DNA of 26,378 bases, taken from JAAYGT01 sp050252075. Lineage in GTDB: Bacteria; Pseudomonadota; Gammaproteobacteria; Burkholderiales; Burkholderiaceae_B. Of this stretch, positions 13,819 through 21,492 are shown one piece after another. Position 1 is the stretch's first letter. Every line of letters starts with the position of its first letter. Made by a program: the position numbers and the translations under genes. Below the pieces are notes generated by a model. That model was not told where the DNA came from. It searched no databases and was given only the letters and a program-made list of their open reading frames with translations. Location: the NCBI GenBank assembly GCA_050252075.1, contig JBFWLP010000043.1:1-26378 (forward strand), read 5' to 3'.

Positions 13819-14925
13819 ATGAAAACGAAAGCAGCTGTTGCATGGAAAGCAGGCGCTCCCCTGACCATTGAAGAAGTCGAGCTGACGGGCCCGAAAGCCT
13901 TCGAGGTGCTGGTCGAGGTCAAGGCCACCGGCATTTGCCATACCGATTACTACACCTTGTCGGGCGCCGATCCCGAGGGTTTGTTTCCGGCCATTCTGGG
14001 TCATGAGGGGGCGGGTGTCGTGCTGGAAGTGGGCCCGGGCGTCACGTCGCTCAAACCGGGCGACCACGTCATTCCGCTTTACACCCCCGAATGCCGCCAG
14101 TGCAAATCGTGTCTGTCGCGGAAAACCAATTTGTGCACAGCCATTCGCGCCACGCAGGGCAAGGGCTTGATGCCCGATGGCACCTCGCGCTTTACGGTCG
14201 GTGGTAAACCCGTGCATCACTACATGGGTACGTCCACCTTCTCCAACCATATTGTGGTGCCCGAAATCGCTCTGGCGAAAATTCGCAGCGATGCCCCGTT
14301 CGACAAGGTCTGCTATATCGGTTGCGGCGTGACCACCGGGCTCGGTGCCGTTCTGTTTACCGCCAAAGTCGAGGCCGGGGCGAATGTTGTCGTGTTCGGG
14401 CTGGGCGGCATTGGCCTGAACGTGATTCAGGGCGCCAAAATGGTCGGGGCCGATAAAATTATCGGGGTGGATATCAACCCCGAGCGCCAGGCCATGGCGC
14501 GCCAGTTCGGCATGACGCACTTTGTGAACCCGAACGAGGTGGAAAACGTGGTGGATCACATTATCCAGCTCACCGACGGCGGTGCCGATTATTCGTTTGA
14601 ATGCATAGGCAACACCAAGGTCATGCGCCAGGCGCTTGAGTGCTGCCACCGGGGCTGGGGGCAGTCGGTCATTATCGGGGTGGCCGAGGCCGGCGCCGAA
14701 ATCTCCACGCGCCCGTTTCAGCTGGTTACCGGCCGGGTCTGGAAAGGCTCCGCGTTCGGCGGAGCGCGTGGCCGCACCGATGTTCCCCGTATCGTGGACT
14801 GGTACATGGATGGCAAAATCAACATCGATGATCTGATCACACACACCTTGTCGCTGGACCAGATCAACGAGGGCTTTGACCTGATGAAACGCGGCGAGTC
14901 GATTCGATCGGTCGTCATGTTCTAA
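13819..14925 (+). CDS. frmA: S-(hydroxymethyl)glutathione dehydrogenase / class III alcohol dehydrogenase
   Basis: The 368-residue zinc enzyme oxidises S-hydroxymethylglutathione (formaldehyde plus glutathione) to S-formylglutathione with NAD+ in the cytoplasm. Catalytic zinc ligands C40 (GICHTD) and H62 (GHEGAG) are present, as are the four structural-zinc cysteines C92, C95, C98 and C106. The NAD fold shows FGLGGIG and the adenosine-ribose Asp in GVDINPE. The start ATG 13819 follows AAAGGA. It is followed 14 nt later by fghA, the next enzyme of the pathway. No FrmR-type regulator is encoded nearby. Class III enzymes also reduce S-nitrosoglutathione. Confidence 0.96.
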   Translation: MKTKAAVAWKAGAPLTIEEVELTGPKAFEVLVEVKATGICHTDYYTLSGADPEGLFPAILGHEGAGVVLEVGPGVTSLKPGDHVIPLYTPECRQCKSCLSRKTNLCTAIRATQGKGLMPDGTSRFTVGGKPVHHYMGTSTFSNHIVVPEIALAKIRSDAPFDKVCYIGCGVTTGLGAVLFTAKVEAGANVVVFGLGGIGLNVIQGAKMVGADKIIGVDINPERQAMARQFGMTHFVNPNEVENVVDHIIQLTDGGADYSFECIGNTKVMRQALECCHRGWGQSVIIGVAEAGAEISTRPFQLVTGRVWKGSAFGGARGRTDVPRIVDWYMDGKINIDDLITHTLSLDQINEGFDLMKRGESIRSVVMF

Positions 14926-14939
14926 GCCGGAGGCCTGTG

Positions 14940-15809
14940 ATGACACAAGCAACGCTTCAGGTGCTCGGCGAGCACCGGTGCTTCGAGGGCGTGCAGCGTT
15001 TTTATTCGCACGACTCGCGGGAAACCGGCCTTCCCATGCGATTTTCCGTTTATTTGCCGCCTCAGGCGCAAGAGGGCCGTGTCCCGGTGCTGTTTTACCT
15101 GGCCGGCCTGACCTGCACGGAAGAAACGTTCATGATCAAGGGGGGGGCACAGCGCCTGGCGGCCAGGTACGGCATTATGCTGGTGGCACCCGACACCAGC
15201 CCCAGGGGCGCGGGTATTGCCGGTGAGGACGACGACTGGGATTTCGGTACCGGCGCGGGGTTTTATCTCGATGCCACCCAGCCGCCGTGGTCGGGGCACT
15301 ACCGCATGGAATCGTATATTGTGAAAGAACTGTACGATGCGGTAACCACGGTGTTGCCCGGAGATCCTCGCCGGGCGGGGATTTTCGGCCATTCAATGGG
15401 CGGGCATGGCGCGCTGGTGCTGGCGCTGCGCCACCGTGCACGGTTTCGTTCTGTGTCGGCGTTCGCTCCCATTGCGGCGCCGGCACGTTGCCCGTGGGGT
15501 GAAAAGGCCTTCTCTGCGTATCTGGGGGAAGACCGGCAGGCCTGGTCGGATTACGATGCCTCGCTGTTGATGGAGCGTATGGATTGCCCGTTTCCCGAAA
15601 GCATCCTGATCGATCAGGGCGAGGCCGACCCGTTTTTGGCTACGCAACTGCATCCCGAAGCGTTCGAGTCGGCCTGCGCACAGGCCGGGCAACCGCTGGT
15701 ACTGCGCCGCCATGCCGGCTACGACCATGGCTATTACTTCATTTCCACCTTCATGGAAGACCATCTGGCCTTCCATGCCGAGCGTCTGGCCTCGGACAGG
15801 CCCACCTGA
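14940..15809 (+). CDS. fghA: S-formylglutathione hydrolase
   Basis: The enzyme hydrolyses S-formylglutathione to formate and glutathione, finishing the route begun by frmA. I choose ATG 14940 (289 residues) because GGAGG at 14929..14933 is 6 nt upstream; a GTG at 14937 is less well spaced. It is an esterase-D type alpha/beta hydrolase with the oxyanion region LAGLTCTEE, the nucleophile elbow GHSMGG (Ser152), the acid in EADPFL and the catalytic His in GYDHGYYF. It ends 7 nt from the convergent receptor gene's stop, with no terminator hairpin visible between them. Confidence 0.95.
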   Translation: MTQATLQVLGEHRCFEGVQRFYSHDSRETGLPMRFSVYLPPQAQEGRVPVLFYLAGLTCTEETFMIKGGAQRLAARYGIMLVAPDTSPRGAGIAGEDDDWDFGTGAGFYLDATQPPWSGHYRMESYIVKELYDAVTTVLPGDPRRAGIFGHSMGGHGALVLALRHRARFRSVSAFAPIAAPARCPWGEKAFSAYLGEDRQAWSDYDASLLMERMDCPFPESILIDQGEADPFLATQLHPEAFESACAQAGQPLVLRRHAGYDHGYYFISTFMEDHLAFHAERLASDRPT

Positions 15810-15816
15810 CAGCGTT

Positions 15817-16965
15817 TTACTTCACCAGTTTCCACTGGCCGTTCTGTATGGTGATCAGTTCACGGCCGCGCTCGTCGAACCCGCTGTGGTCTTGGGCGGA
15901 CATGTTATACACCCCCTGGGTGGCCACCTGTTCACGGGTGTTTTCCAGGGCGTCACGCAAGGCGGCCCGGAATTCTTTGGTGCCGGGCTGGCCTGCCTTG
16001 GCCGCCTGGGGCACGGCGGCTTGCAGAAGCAGGCCGGCGTCGTACACGTTGGCGCCAAAAGTGGCCGGAACCTCGTTGTACATGGCTTTGTAACGGTTGA
16101 TGTAGTCTTGCACAATGGGTTTTGACGGATTGCTGTCGGCAATTTCCGGCAGCACCAGCATCAGGCTGGCCGCCAGAATGGTGCCTTCAACATCCTGGCC
16201 GCCCAGTTTGATAAAGGCGGGAAGAGCTGCACCGTGTGTTTGGTAAAACTGGCCTTTGTAGCCCTGTTTTTTCAGGGTGGCCTGGGGCAGTACGGCTGCC
16301 GTGCCTGTGCCTGCCACCAGCACTGCATCGGGGCGTTTGGACAGCACTTTCAGCGCCTGACCGGTGACGGAACTGTCGGAGCGCTGGTAGCGCTCAACGG
16401 CGACCAGGTCAATGCCGTTTTCTTTGGCCAGTGCGCTGACCACATTCAGCCAGTTTTCGCCATAGGCATCGTTGAAACCTATGAAGCCCAGCGTTTTTAC
16501 CCCGGCTTTCACCATATGGCCCACCAGCGCCTTGGCAATGATGTCGTCGTTCTGGGTGGTTTTAAAGACCCATTTCTTTTCCGGAGTCATGGGAAGGACC
16601 ACCGAGGCGGTGCCTACCGGTGCCAGCATGGGTGTGCCGGACTCGGCCACGAACTGGATAACCCCCATGGCATTGGGCGAGCCGGTGGGCCCGATAATGG
16701 CGTCGACCTTTTCTTCGGTGATCAGTTTCTTGAAGGTGGTGACCGTTTGGGTGGGATCGCTGGCGTCGTCGTAGGCAATATAGCTGACGGTAAAATCGCC
16801 CATTTTGGTGGGCATGAGCGGTACGGTATTCTTTTGCGGTATGCCGACCATGGCGGTGGGCCCGGTTGCCGAGGTGACCACCCCGATCTTGATCTGGGCC
16901 TGGGCCGGCAAGGCCAGGGCGCCGGCGGCAATCACAGTGGAAAGCACAATTTTTTTCACGAGCAT
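15817..16965 (-). CDS. LivK-type ABC transporter substrate-binding protein (Peripla_BP_6)
   Basis: This 382-residue periplasmic receptor starts at the ATG at 16965 with GGAGAA 8 nt upstream. A signal peptide covers about residues 1-23 (MLVKKIVLSTVIAAGALALPAQA) before QIKIGVVTSATGP. The fold follows the branched-chain amino acid receptor family: SYIAYDDASDPTQTV, IIGPTGSPNAMGV, GFIGFNDAYGENW, and a C-terminal GFDERGRELITIQNGQWKLVK. No LivHMGF permease or ATPase genes are adjacent, so the receptor is solitary here and its ligand cannot be told; aromatic and other carboxylates are known for the family. It is divergent from rpoH, sharing a 159-bp intergenic region that carries the CIRCE element 91 bp from its start. 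Confidence 0.92.
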   Translation of the reverse strand: MLVKKIVLSTVIAAGALALPAQAQIKIGVVTSATGPTAMVGIPQKNTVPLMPTKMGDFTVSYIAYDDASDPTQTVTTFKKLITEEKVDAIIGPTGSPNAMGVIQFVAESGTPMLAPVGTASVVLPMTPEKKWVFKTTQNDDIIAKALVGHMVKAGVKTLGFIGFNDAYGENWLNVVSALAKENGIDLVAVERYQRSDSSVTGQALKVLSKRPDAVLVAGTGTAAVLPQATLKKQGYKGQFYQTHGAALPAFIKLGGQDVEGTILAASLMLVLPEIADSNPSKPIVQDYINRYKAMYNEVPATFGANVYDAGLLLQAAVPQAAKAGQPGTKEFRAALRDALENTREQVATQGVYNMSAQDHSGFDERGRELITIQNGQWKLVK

Positions 16966-17055
16966 GGATGCAATTCTCCGGTGGAACTTTTTTCCCGAAA
17001 AAGCATCTTACTCTTAAATGCCGGCTTGATCTGCAGAGCCTTTTTACGCGGTGGG

Positions 17056-17082
17056 TTAGCACTCTCGCCATCAGAGTGCTAA
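17056..17082. promoter_or_regulatory. CIRCE element (HrcA operator) upstream of rpoH
   Basis: TTAGCACTC, nine spacer bases and GAGTGCTAA match the CIRCE consensus exactly, and the flanking G and C extend each arm to ten bases. CIRCE is bound by the HrcA repressor, whose activity depends on GroEL. It lies 42 bp before the rpoH start codon, where bound HrcA would block transcription. It is 91 bp from the divergent receptor gene, for which a role is less likely. Confidence 0.93.
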
Positions 17083-17124
17083 CATAAGCAGTAATCGGTT
17101 ATTTCTCAGGAAAATCGCCAACTT

Positions 17125-18012
17125 ATGACAGAACGTTCGCAATCCTTGGCCTTGACACCGTCGTCAATGGCTGCGGCAGTATCGAACCCGGGTGCGCTGG
17201 GCTCTATTGAAGCGTACATCAGTGCAGTCAACCGGCTGCCTATGCTTACGCAGGAGCAAGAAGCATCGCTGGGCAGGCGCTTGCGCGACGACAGCGATCT
17301 CGATGCCGCCCGCCAACTCATTATGTCGCATCTGCGACTGGTCGTGTCCATTTCCCGCCAGTATCTGGGGTATGGCCTGGCGCATGCCGACCTGATCCAG
17401 GAAGGCAATGTGGGGCTAATGAAAGCGGTCAAGCGCTTCGATCCCGATCGTGGCGTGCGCCTGGTGTCGTTCGCCGTTCATTGGATCAAGGCCGAAATTC
17501 ATGAATATATCGTCCGGAACTGGCGCCTGGTCAAAGTGGCCACGACAAAAGCACAGCGCAAGCTGTTCTTTAATCTGCGTCGCATGCGTCCCGACGGCCA
17601 GACACTCGACTCCCGGCAGATCAATGACATTGCACAGGAATTGAATGTGCGCCCCGAAGATGTCAGCGAAATGGAAGTGCGCTTGTCCGGCCGTGAAATG
17701 GCCCTTGAAGGTTCATCGAACGATGACGACGAATTCGCACCCATCGCTTATCTGTCCGACGACGGTGAACAAGAGCCCTCGGCGGTTCTGGAGCGTCGCG
17801 CCTACGACTCCCTGCAAAGCGACGGGCTGGCTCATGCGCTTGAAGGGCTCGACCCCCGTTCACGCCGCATCGTTCAGGCGCGTTGGCTCCAGGATGACGG
17901 CGGTGCCACACTGCACGAGCTGGCCGCCGAGTTTGGTGTATCCGCCGAGCGCGTGCGCCAGATTGAGGCCGCCGCCTTCAAGAAAATGCGTCTGGCGCTG
18001 GCGAGCGCCTGA
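17125..18012 (+). CDS. rpoH: RNA polymerase heat-shock sigma factor RpoH (sigma-32)
   Basis: The 295-residue sigma-70-family factor directs RNA polymerase to heat-shock promoters. Visible parts are region 1.2 (SIEAYISAVNRLPMLTQEQE), region 2 with LIQEGNVGLMKAVKRFDP and FAVHWIKAEIHEYIVRNWRLV, the RpoH box just after it (QRKLFFNLR), and region 4 (LDPRSRRIVQARWL, then LHELAAEFGVSAERVRQIE). E. coli RpoH is 284 residues. CAGGAAAA at 17108 may serve as ribosome binding site, with somewhat long spacing. The perfect CIRCE upstream implies HrcA repression of the sigma gene, linking the two heat-shock circuits. It is followed by a structured non-coding segment and terminator. Confidence 0.96.
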   Translation: MTERSQSLALTPSSMAAAVSNPGALGSIEAYISAVNRLPMLTQEQEASLGRRLRDDSDLDAARQLIMSHLRLVVSISRQYLGYGLAHADLIQEGNVGLMKAVKRFDPDRGVRLVSFAVHWIKAEIHEYIVRNWRLVKVATTKAQRKLFFNLRRMRPDGQTLDSRQINDIAQELNVRPEDVSEMEVRLSGREMALEGSSNDDDEFAPIAYLSDDGEQEPSAVLERRAYDSLQSDGLAHALEGLDPRSRRIVQARWLQDDGGATLHELAAEFGVSAERVRQIEAAAFKKMRLALASA

Positions 18013-18043
18013 ACCAGAAATTTACAAATATTTACATTTTAAT

Positions 18044-18210
18044 CGGGGAACACGGGGAACTCTTGCTGAACCACGCGGACTAACCATCATGGGCAGCGCA
18101 ATGCTTGCGCCAATCGCACTCGTTGCCCACCATCCGCTTCGGCTTCTCCTCTTCCCCTCCCTATTGAAGCGGATGCTTGCGGGACACCTCCACGGTGTCC
18201 CCTTTTTTTT
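18044..18210 (+). ncRNA. Candidate small RNA or structured 3' UTR after rpoH, with anti-SD loop
   Basis: The 277-bp gap between rpoH and the antiporter gene is not empty. An A/T-rich tract (18019..18042) precedes a structured stretch. The first hairpin is GCGCAA-TGC-TTGCGC (18096..18110), which can alternatively sit inside a longer stem formed by GGGCAGCG (18091) and CGTTGCCC (18121). The second is a perfect 10-bp stem, CATCCGCTTC (18131..18140) with GAAGCGGATG (18166..18175). Its 25-nt loop is pyrimidine-rich and contains CCTCC (18156..18160), the 16S anti-Shine-Dalgarno core. The third is a strong terminator. I find no convincing protein frame. The 5' end is a guess, and it may be processed from rpoH mRNA. 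Confidence 0.45.
18181..18210 (+). terminator. Strong Rho-independent terminator downstream of rpoH
   Basis: GGGACACC (18181..18188) and GGTGTCCC (18194..18201) form a perfect 8-bp stem with a 5-nt loop, followed by C and eight T residues (18203..18210). This is a textbook intrinsic terminator. It ends rpoH transcription and the candidate small RNA, 79 bp before the antiporter start. Confidence 0.93.
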
Positions 18211-18289
18211 GCCCGCGTTCACGAGCCAGTATCAAAAACACGCTATTCTTGTTGGCGCAAGACAATCAATCGGCTAACTGGCAGGGTGC

Positions 18290-20845
18290 ATGAATAGCAG
18301 CTATTTTGTGTTCGGTGTGGCGGGCCTTTTGGCTCTGGTGTCGTTCATGCCCCCGGTGGCAGGGCGTTTGCGTTTGCCCTATTCCGTATTGCTGGCCATT
18401 GTGGGGCTGGTGCTGGGTGTAGTGATTCATGCGCATCATTGGGCGCCCTGGTTTGTTTCCGATTTTCTGAACTCCTTGCAGAACCTTGAAGTTTCTTCGG
18501 AAACATTTCTTTATGTCTTTTTGCCGGTATTGCTATTTGAAACGGCACTGGCCATGAATGTGCGGCGCTTGCTCGACGATGCCTGGCCCATTCTGATGAT
18601 GGCCATTGTGGCCGTTGTGGTGTGTACATTTGCCGTGGGTTTTTCGTTGACGGCGCTGTCCGATTACGGATTGGTGGTGTGTCTGCTGCTGGGGGCCATT
18701 GTGGCGACCACCGACCCTATCGCCGTGGTGGGGGTGTTCCGTGAAGTGGGTGCTCCCAAACGCCTCACCAACCTGGTGGAAGGCGAGTCCCTGTTCAACG
18801 ATGCGGCCTCGATCGCCCTGTACTCCGTGTTGCTGGCCGTTTTGTTCGGAGAGCGCGACCTTGAGGCGTCACAGGTTTTCATCAGCTTTCTGACCAGTTT
18901 CCTGGGGGGCGGGCTGGTGGGTTTTGCCATGGGGCGCCTGGTCACTTCGCTGTTTATCTGGTTGCGCGGGTGGCCCATGGCGGAAATCACGCTTACCGTG
19001 GCGCTGGCGTATCTGACGTTTTATATTTCCGAGCGCTATCTGGGGGTGTCCGGTGTGGTCGCCACGGTTATTGCCGGGCTGGTGGTGGGGTCGAACGGGC
19101 GCACGCGCATGTCACCCACTACCTTTGAACAACTGTCCGGATCCTGGGCGCAGTTCGGTTTCTGGGCTAATTCCCTTATTTTTGTCCTGGCGGCCATGCT
19201 TATTCCGCGCATGATGGCCGATATCACGTTCGGGCAGATCGGCCTGATTCTGCTGCTGTTCGCCGTTACTTTGCTTGCCCGCGCGGTCATGGTGTTCGGG
19301 GTGCTGCCGCTCATGGGCCTGACGCCGCTGGCTACCAAATTCAGCCGCGCCTATCGCATTGTGATGTGGTGGGGCGGGCTGCGCGGTGCGGTTTCCCTGG
19401 CCTTGGCGCTGGCGGTCACCGAGCACGCCAACATACCTTATGAAGTCCGGCAGTTTATTGCGGTGGCCACAACCGGGTTCGTGCTGATGACGCTTTTTGT
19501 CAATGGAATTACCCTGCGCCCCCTGATCCGCCGGCTGGGCCTGGATCAGTTGACGCCTTTTGAGCGTACCCTGCGCAACCAGGCTGTAGTGGTGGTGCTC
19601 GATGATTTGCGTGAAAAAGCCGATCGCATCGCCCAGGATGAGCGCATCAGCCCCGAGGCGGCGCGCAGCGTGCACAGTGTGTTCGATAATACGGAAGCGA
19701 GTATGGACGGCTCCCAGGCCGCACAACTGTCACATGAGCAGCGGGTGTCGATCGGTCTGACCATCGTTGCCGCCCGCGAGGAAGAACTGTTTTTCGAACG
19801 CCTGAAGGCACAAGTGCTAGACTGGCGAACGGCCGAAGTACTGCTGGCGAAGGCGGAAACCCAGGTAGATGCCGTACGCACCACCGGCATGAAGGGATTC
19901 GACGCCGCCGTTGCCGCCGACCTGCGCTATTCGCGCCGGTTTCGCCTGGCACTGCGCCTGCATTACCTGTTCGGCTTTCAGTCGTGGCTGGCATACGAGT
20001 TGTCAAAGCGATTCGTGTATTTGCTCAGCAAGCGCTCAATCGCACACCCCTTGATTGAATTTGCCGGCAACGATGTGCGGCCATTGTTGGGCGACGCGGC
20101 CACCGACGAAATTGTGCAGGCCCATCGCCAGCGCATGGCCATGCTGGATTCGGCGGTTACGGCTCTGAAACTTCAGTATCCGAACTATGCCCGGTGGCTG
20201 CAAGAGGCCTATCTGGGGCGTATGGCGCGTGCCATGGAGCGCCAACGCTACCGCGACATGCTGTCCCAGTCGCTGGTGACCGCTGAAATGTATGCCGACA
20301 TGGTCAAACAGATCAACAAGCGCTGGGAGCATCTGGAGCAGCGACCGCCCCTGGATATACAGGTCAGTACGCGAGAGCTGGTGCGCCGCGTGCCGTTATT
20401 TGCCCAATTGTCCGACGACGCTGCCGATGCTGTCAGCCGGGTGCTGAAATCGCGTCTGGCGGTGCCGGACCAAACCGTGCGCATGCAGATCGGGCGCAAC
20501 CGGGTGATGTACATAGTGGCCTCGGGCGTGGTCACATTACATTTGCCCGACGGTTCCACTGTTGAACTGGGTACCGGCGAAATTTTCGGTGAAATGGCGC
20601 TGGTCACCGGCACCGAATTCGAGGCCAAGGTAACGTCGCGGGGATACAGCCGCTTGCTGATGCTGAAAGAAAAAGATTTCGACAGCTTGTTCAAGCGTTT
20701 TGACAGCTTGCGCGAGAAGGTCGAGGCTGCGGTACGCCAGCGGCAGCGGGCCTTGCAGGTGTGGCAGGAGTTTGAATCCGGCGAGCGCCAGTATGAACCG
20801 GTTGACATGCCGCCCGCACGGTCCGGCCCCGAGTCGGCCGGGTAA
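18290..20845 (+). CDS. CPA1-family cation/proton antiporter with C-terminal cNMP-binding-like domain
   Basis: The 851-residue protein has about twelve hydrophobic segments in residues 1-415, with CPA1 (NhaP/NHE) hallmarks GAIVATTDPIAVVGVFREVG and EGESLFNDAASIA. The Asn-Asp pair in the latter is the ion-site signature of electroneutral exchangers. A long cytoplasmic region follows, then a cyclic-nucleotide-binding-type beta-roll at about 700-810 (RVPLFAQLSDDAAD; GTGEIFGEMALVTG with FGE at 766-768). The phosphate-binding cassette normally continues with an RTA motif, but here reads EFEAKVTS, so true nucleotide binding is doubtful. The likely job is Na+ or K+ export in exchange for H+, for pH and salt balance. 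The ribosome binding site before ATG 18290 (GGCAGGG) is weak. It ends 26 bp from the convergent sco gene. Confidence 0.9.
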   Translation: MNSSYFVFGVAGLLALVSFMPPVAGRLRLPYSVLLAIVGLVLGVVIHAHHWAPWFVSDFLNSLQNLEVSSETFLYVFLPVLLFETALAMNVRRLLDDAWPILMMAIVAVVVCTFAVGFSLTALSDYGLVVCLLLGAIVATTDPIAVVGVFREVGAPKRLTNLVEGESLFNDAASIALYSVLLAVLFGERDLEASQVFISFLTSFLGGGLVGFAMGRLVTSLFIWLRGWPMAEITLTVALAYLTFYISERYLGVSGVVATVIAGLVVGSNGRTRMSPTTFEQLSGSWAQFGFWANSLIFVLAAMLIPRMMADITFGQIGLILLLFAVTLLARAVMVFGVLPLMGLTPLATKFSRAYRIVMWWGGLRGAVSLALALAVTEHANIPYEVRQFIAVATTGFVLMTLFVNGITLRPLIRRLGLDQLTPFERTLRNQAVVVVLDDLREKADRIAQDERISPEAARSVHSVFDNTEASMDGSQAAQLSHEQRVSIGLTIVAAREEELFFERLKAQVLDWRTAEVLLAKAETQVDAVRTTGMKGFDAAVAADLRYSRRFRLALRLHYLFGFQSWLAYELSKRFVYLLSKRSIAHPLIEFAGNDVRPLLGDAATDEIVQAHRQRMAMLDSAVTALKLQYPNYARWLQEAYLGRMARAMERQRYRDMLSQSLVTAEMYADMVKQINKRWEHLEQRPPLDIQVSTRELVRRVPLFAQLSDDAADAVSRVLKSRLAVPDQTVRMQIGRNRVMYIVASGVVTLHLPDGSTVELGTGEIFGEMALVTGTEFEAKVTSRGYSRLLMLKEKDFDSLFKRFDSLREKVEAAVRQRQRALQVWQEFESGERQYEPVDMPPARSGPESAG

Positions 20846-20871
20846 TCGCCGCCCGGCCCCGGGCCCCGGGT

Positions 20872-21480
20872 TTACAGCAGTTTGCGGATATCGGCGGCGA
20901 TATCGGCTGCCGGGGCCTTGCCGCTGACGAGCACCCGGGCCTTGGCATTTTTGTCGAAGATATAGAACGACGACGCGTGGTCCATGGAATACTCGCCCGG
21001 TTTGGCGCCTTTTACCTTCGCGTAATAGGCCTTGAACGAGCGCGCGGTGGCTTCCAGCTGGTCGAGTGAGCCGGTCAGGCCGATAAAGCCGGGGTTGAAC
21101 GTGTGAACGTACTGTCCCAGAATTTCCGGTGTGTCGCGCTCGGGATCGACACTGATCATGGCCACTTGTACCTGATCGGCCTGGTCGCCCAGTAAGGTCA
21201 CCATCTGCGACAATTCCGCCATGGCGGTGGGGCACACATCGGGACACTGCGTAAACCCGAAGAAAAAGACGGTCACCTTTCCTTTGAAGTCGGCCAGGGT
21301 GCGCGTTGTGCCTTGGGTATCGACCATGGACAGTTCGTTGCCCACGTTGGTGTCGGAAATGTCTGATCCGGAAAACTGTGCCGGGGTGTCAGCGGGTTGG
21401 CAGCCGGCCAGCAGGCTGCTGAAAGCAGCGGCGGTAGTGACGGCTAGCAGGGTTCGGCGCGACGGCAAAAACAGAGGCAT
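20872..21480 (-). CDS. sco1: SCO1/SenC family copper chaperone lipoprotein
   Basis: The 202-residue protein is predicted to be a membrane-anchored lipoprotein: a signal with basic RR at 8-9 and the lipobox LLAGC ends at C27. The thioredoxin-like SCO domain carries the copper ligands C79 and C83 (CPDVC) and H168 (YSMDHASSFYIFD). SCO proteins deliver copper to, or reduce, the CuA site of cytochrome c oxidase subunit II on the periplasmic side. It is the last gene of the minus-strand run SURF1 - SCO-like - ctaA - ctaB - sco1, starting 12 bp after ctaB. All metal ligands are intact, in contrast with the other SCO-like protein at 23409. Confidence 0.94.
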   Translation of the reverse strand: MPLFLPSRRTLLAVTTAAAFSSLLAGCQPADTPAQFSGSDISDTNVGNELSMVDTQGTTRTLADFKGKVTVFFFGFTQCPDVCPTAMAELSQMVTLLGDQADQVQVAMISVDPERDTPEILGQYVHTFNPGFIGLTGSLDQLEATARSFKAYYAKVKGAKPGEYSMDHASSFYIFDKNAKARVLVSGKAPAADIAADIRKLL

Positions 21481-21492
21481 AGGGCAAGGGCG

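Noticed and set aside
13744..14952. 402-residue minus-strand open frame
   Set aside because: It is fully antisense to frmA, whose motifs and zinc ligands are complete; no domain pattern is visible in the antisense protein.
15141..15148. Run of eight G in fghA as a phase-variable tract
   Set aside because: It is read in frame as Lys-Gly-Gly-Ala in the conserved MIKGG segment of the enzyme, so it is explained by the protein; no paired C-run is nearby.
16234..17082. 282-residue plus-strand open frame over the LivK-type receptor
   Set aside because: It is antisense to a receptor with intact signal peptide and fold motifs, and it runs through the CIRCE element.
17645..18277. 210-residue plus-strand frame across the rpoH 3' end and the downstream gap
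   Set aside because: It is an out-of-frame shadow of rpoH that runs on through the hairpins and terminator; no start signal and no plausible protein character.
20846..20871. GC-only inverted repeat between the antiporter and sco genes as a bidirectional terminator
   Set aside because: The CCCGG/CCGGG repeats can fold, but there is no T-run on either side, so an intrinsic terminator is not supported.
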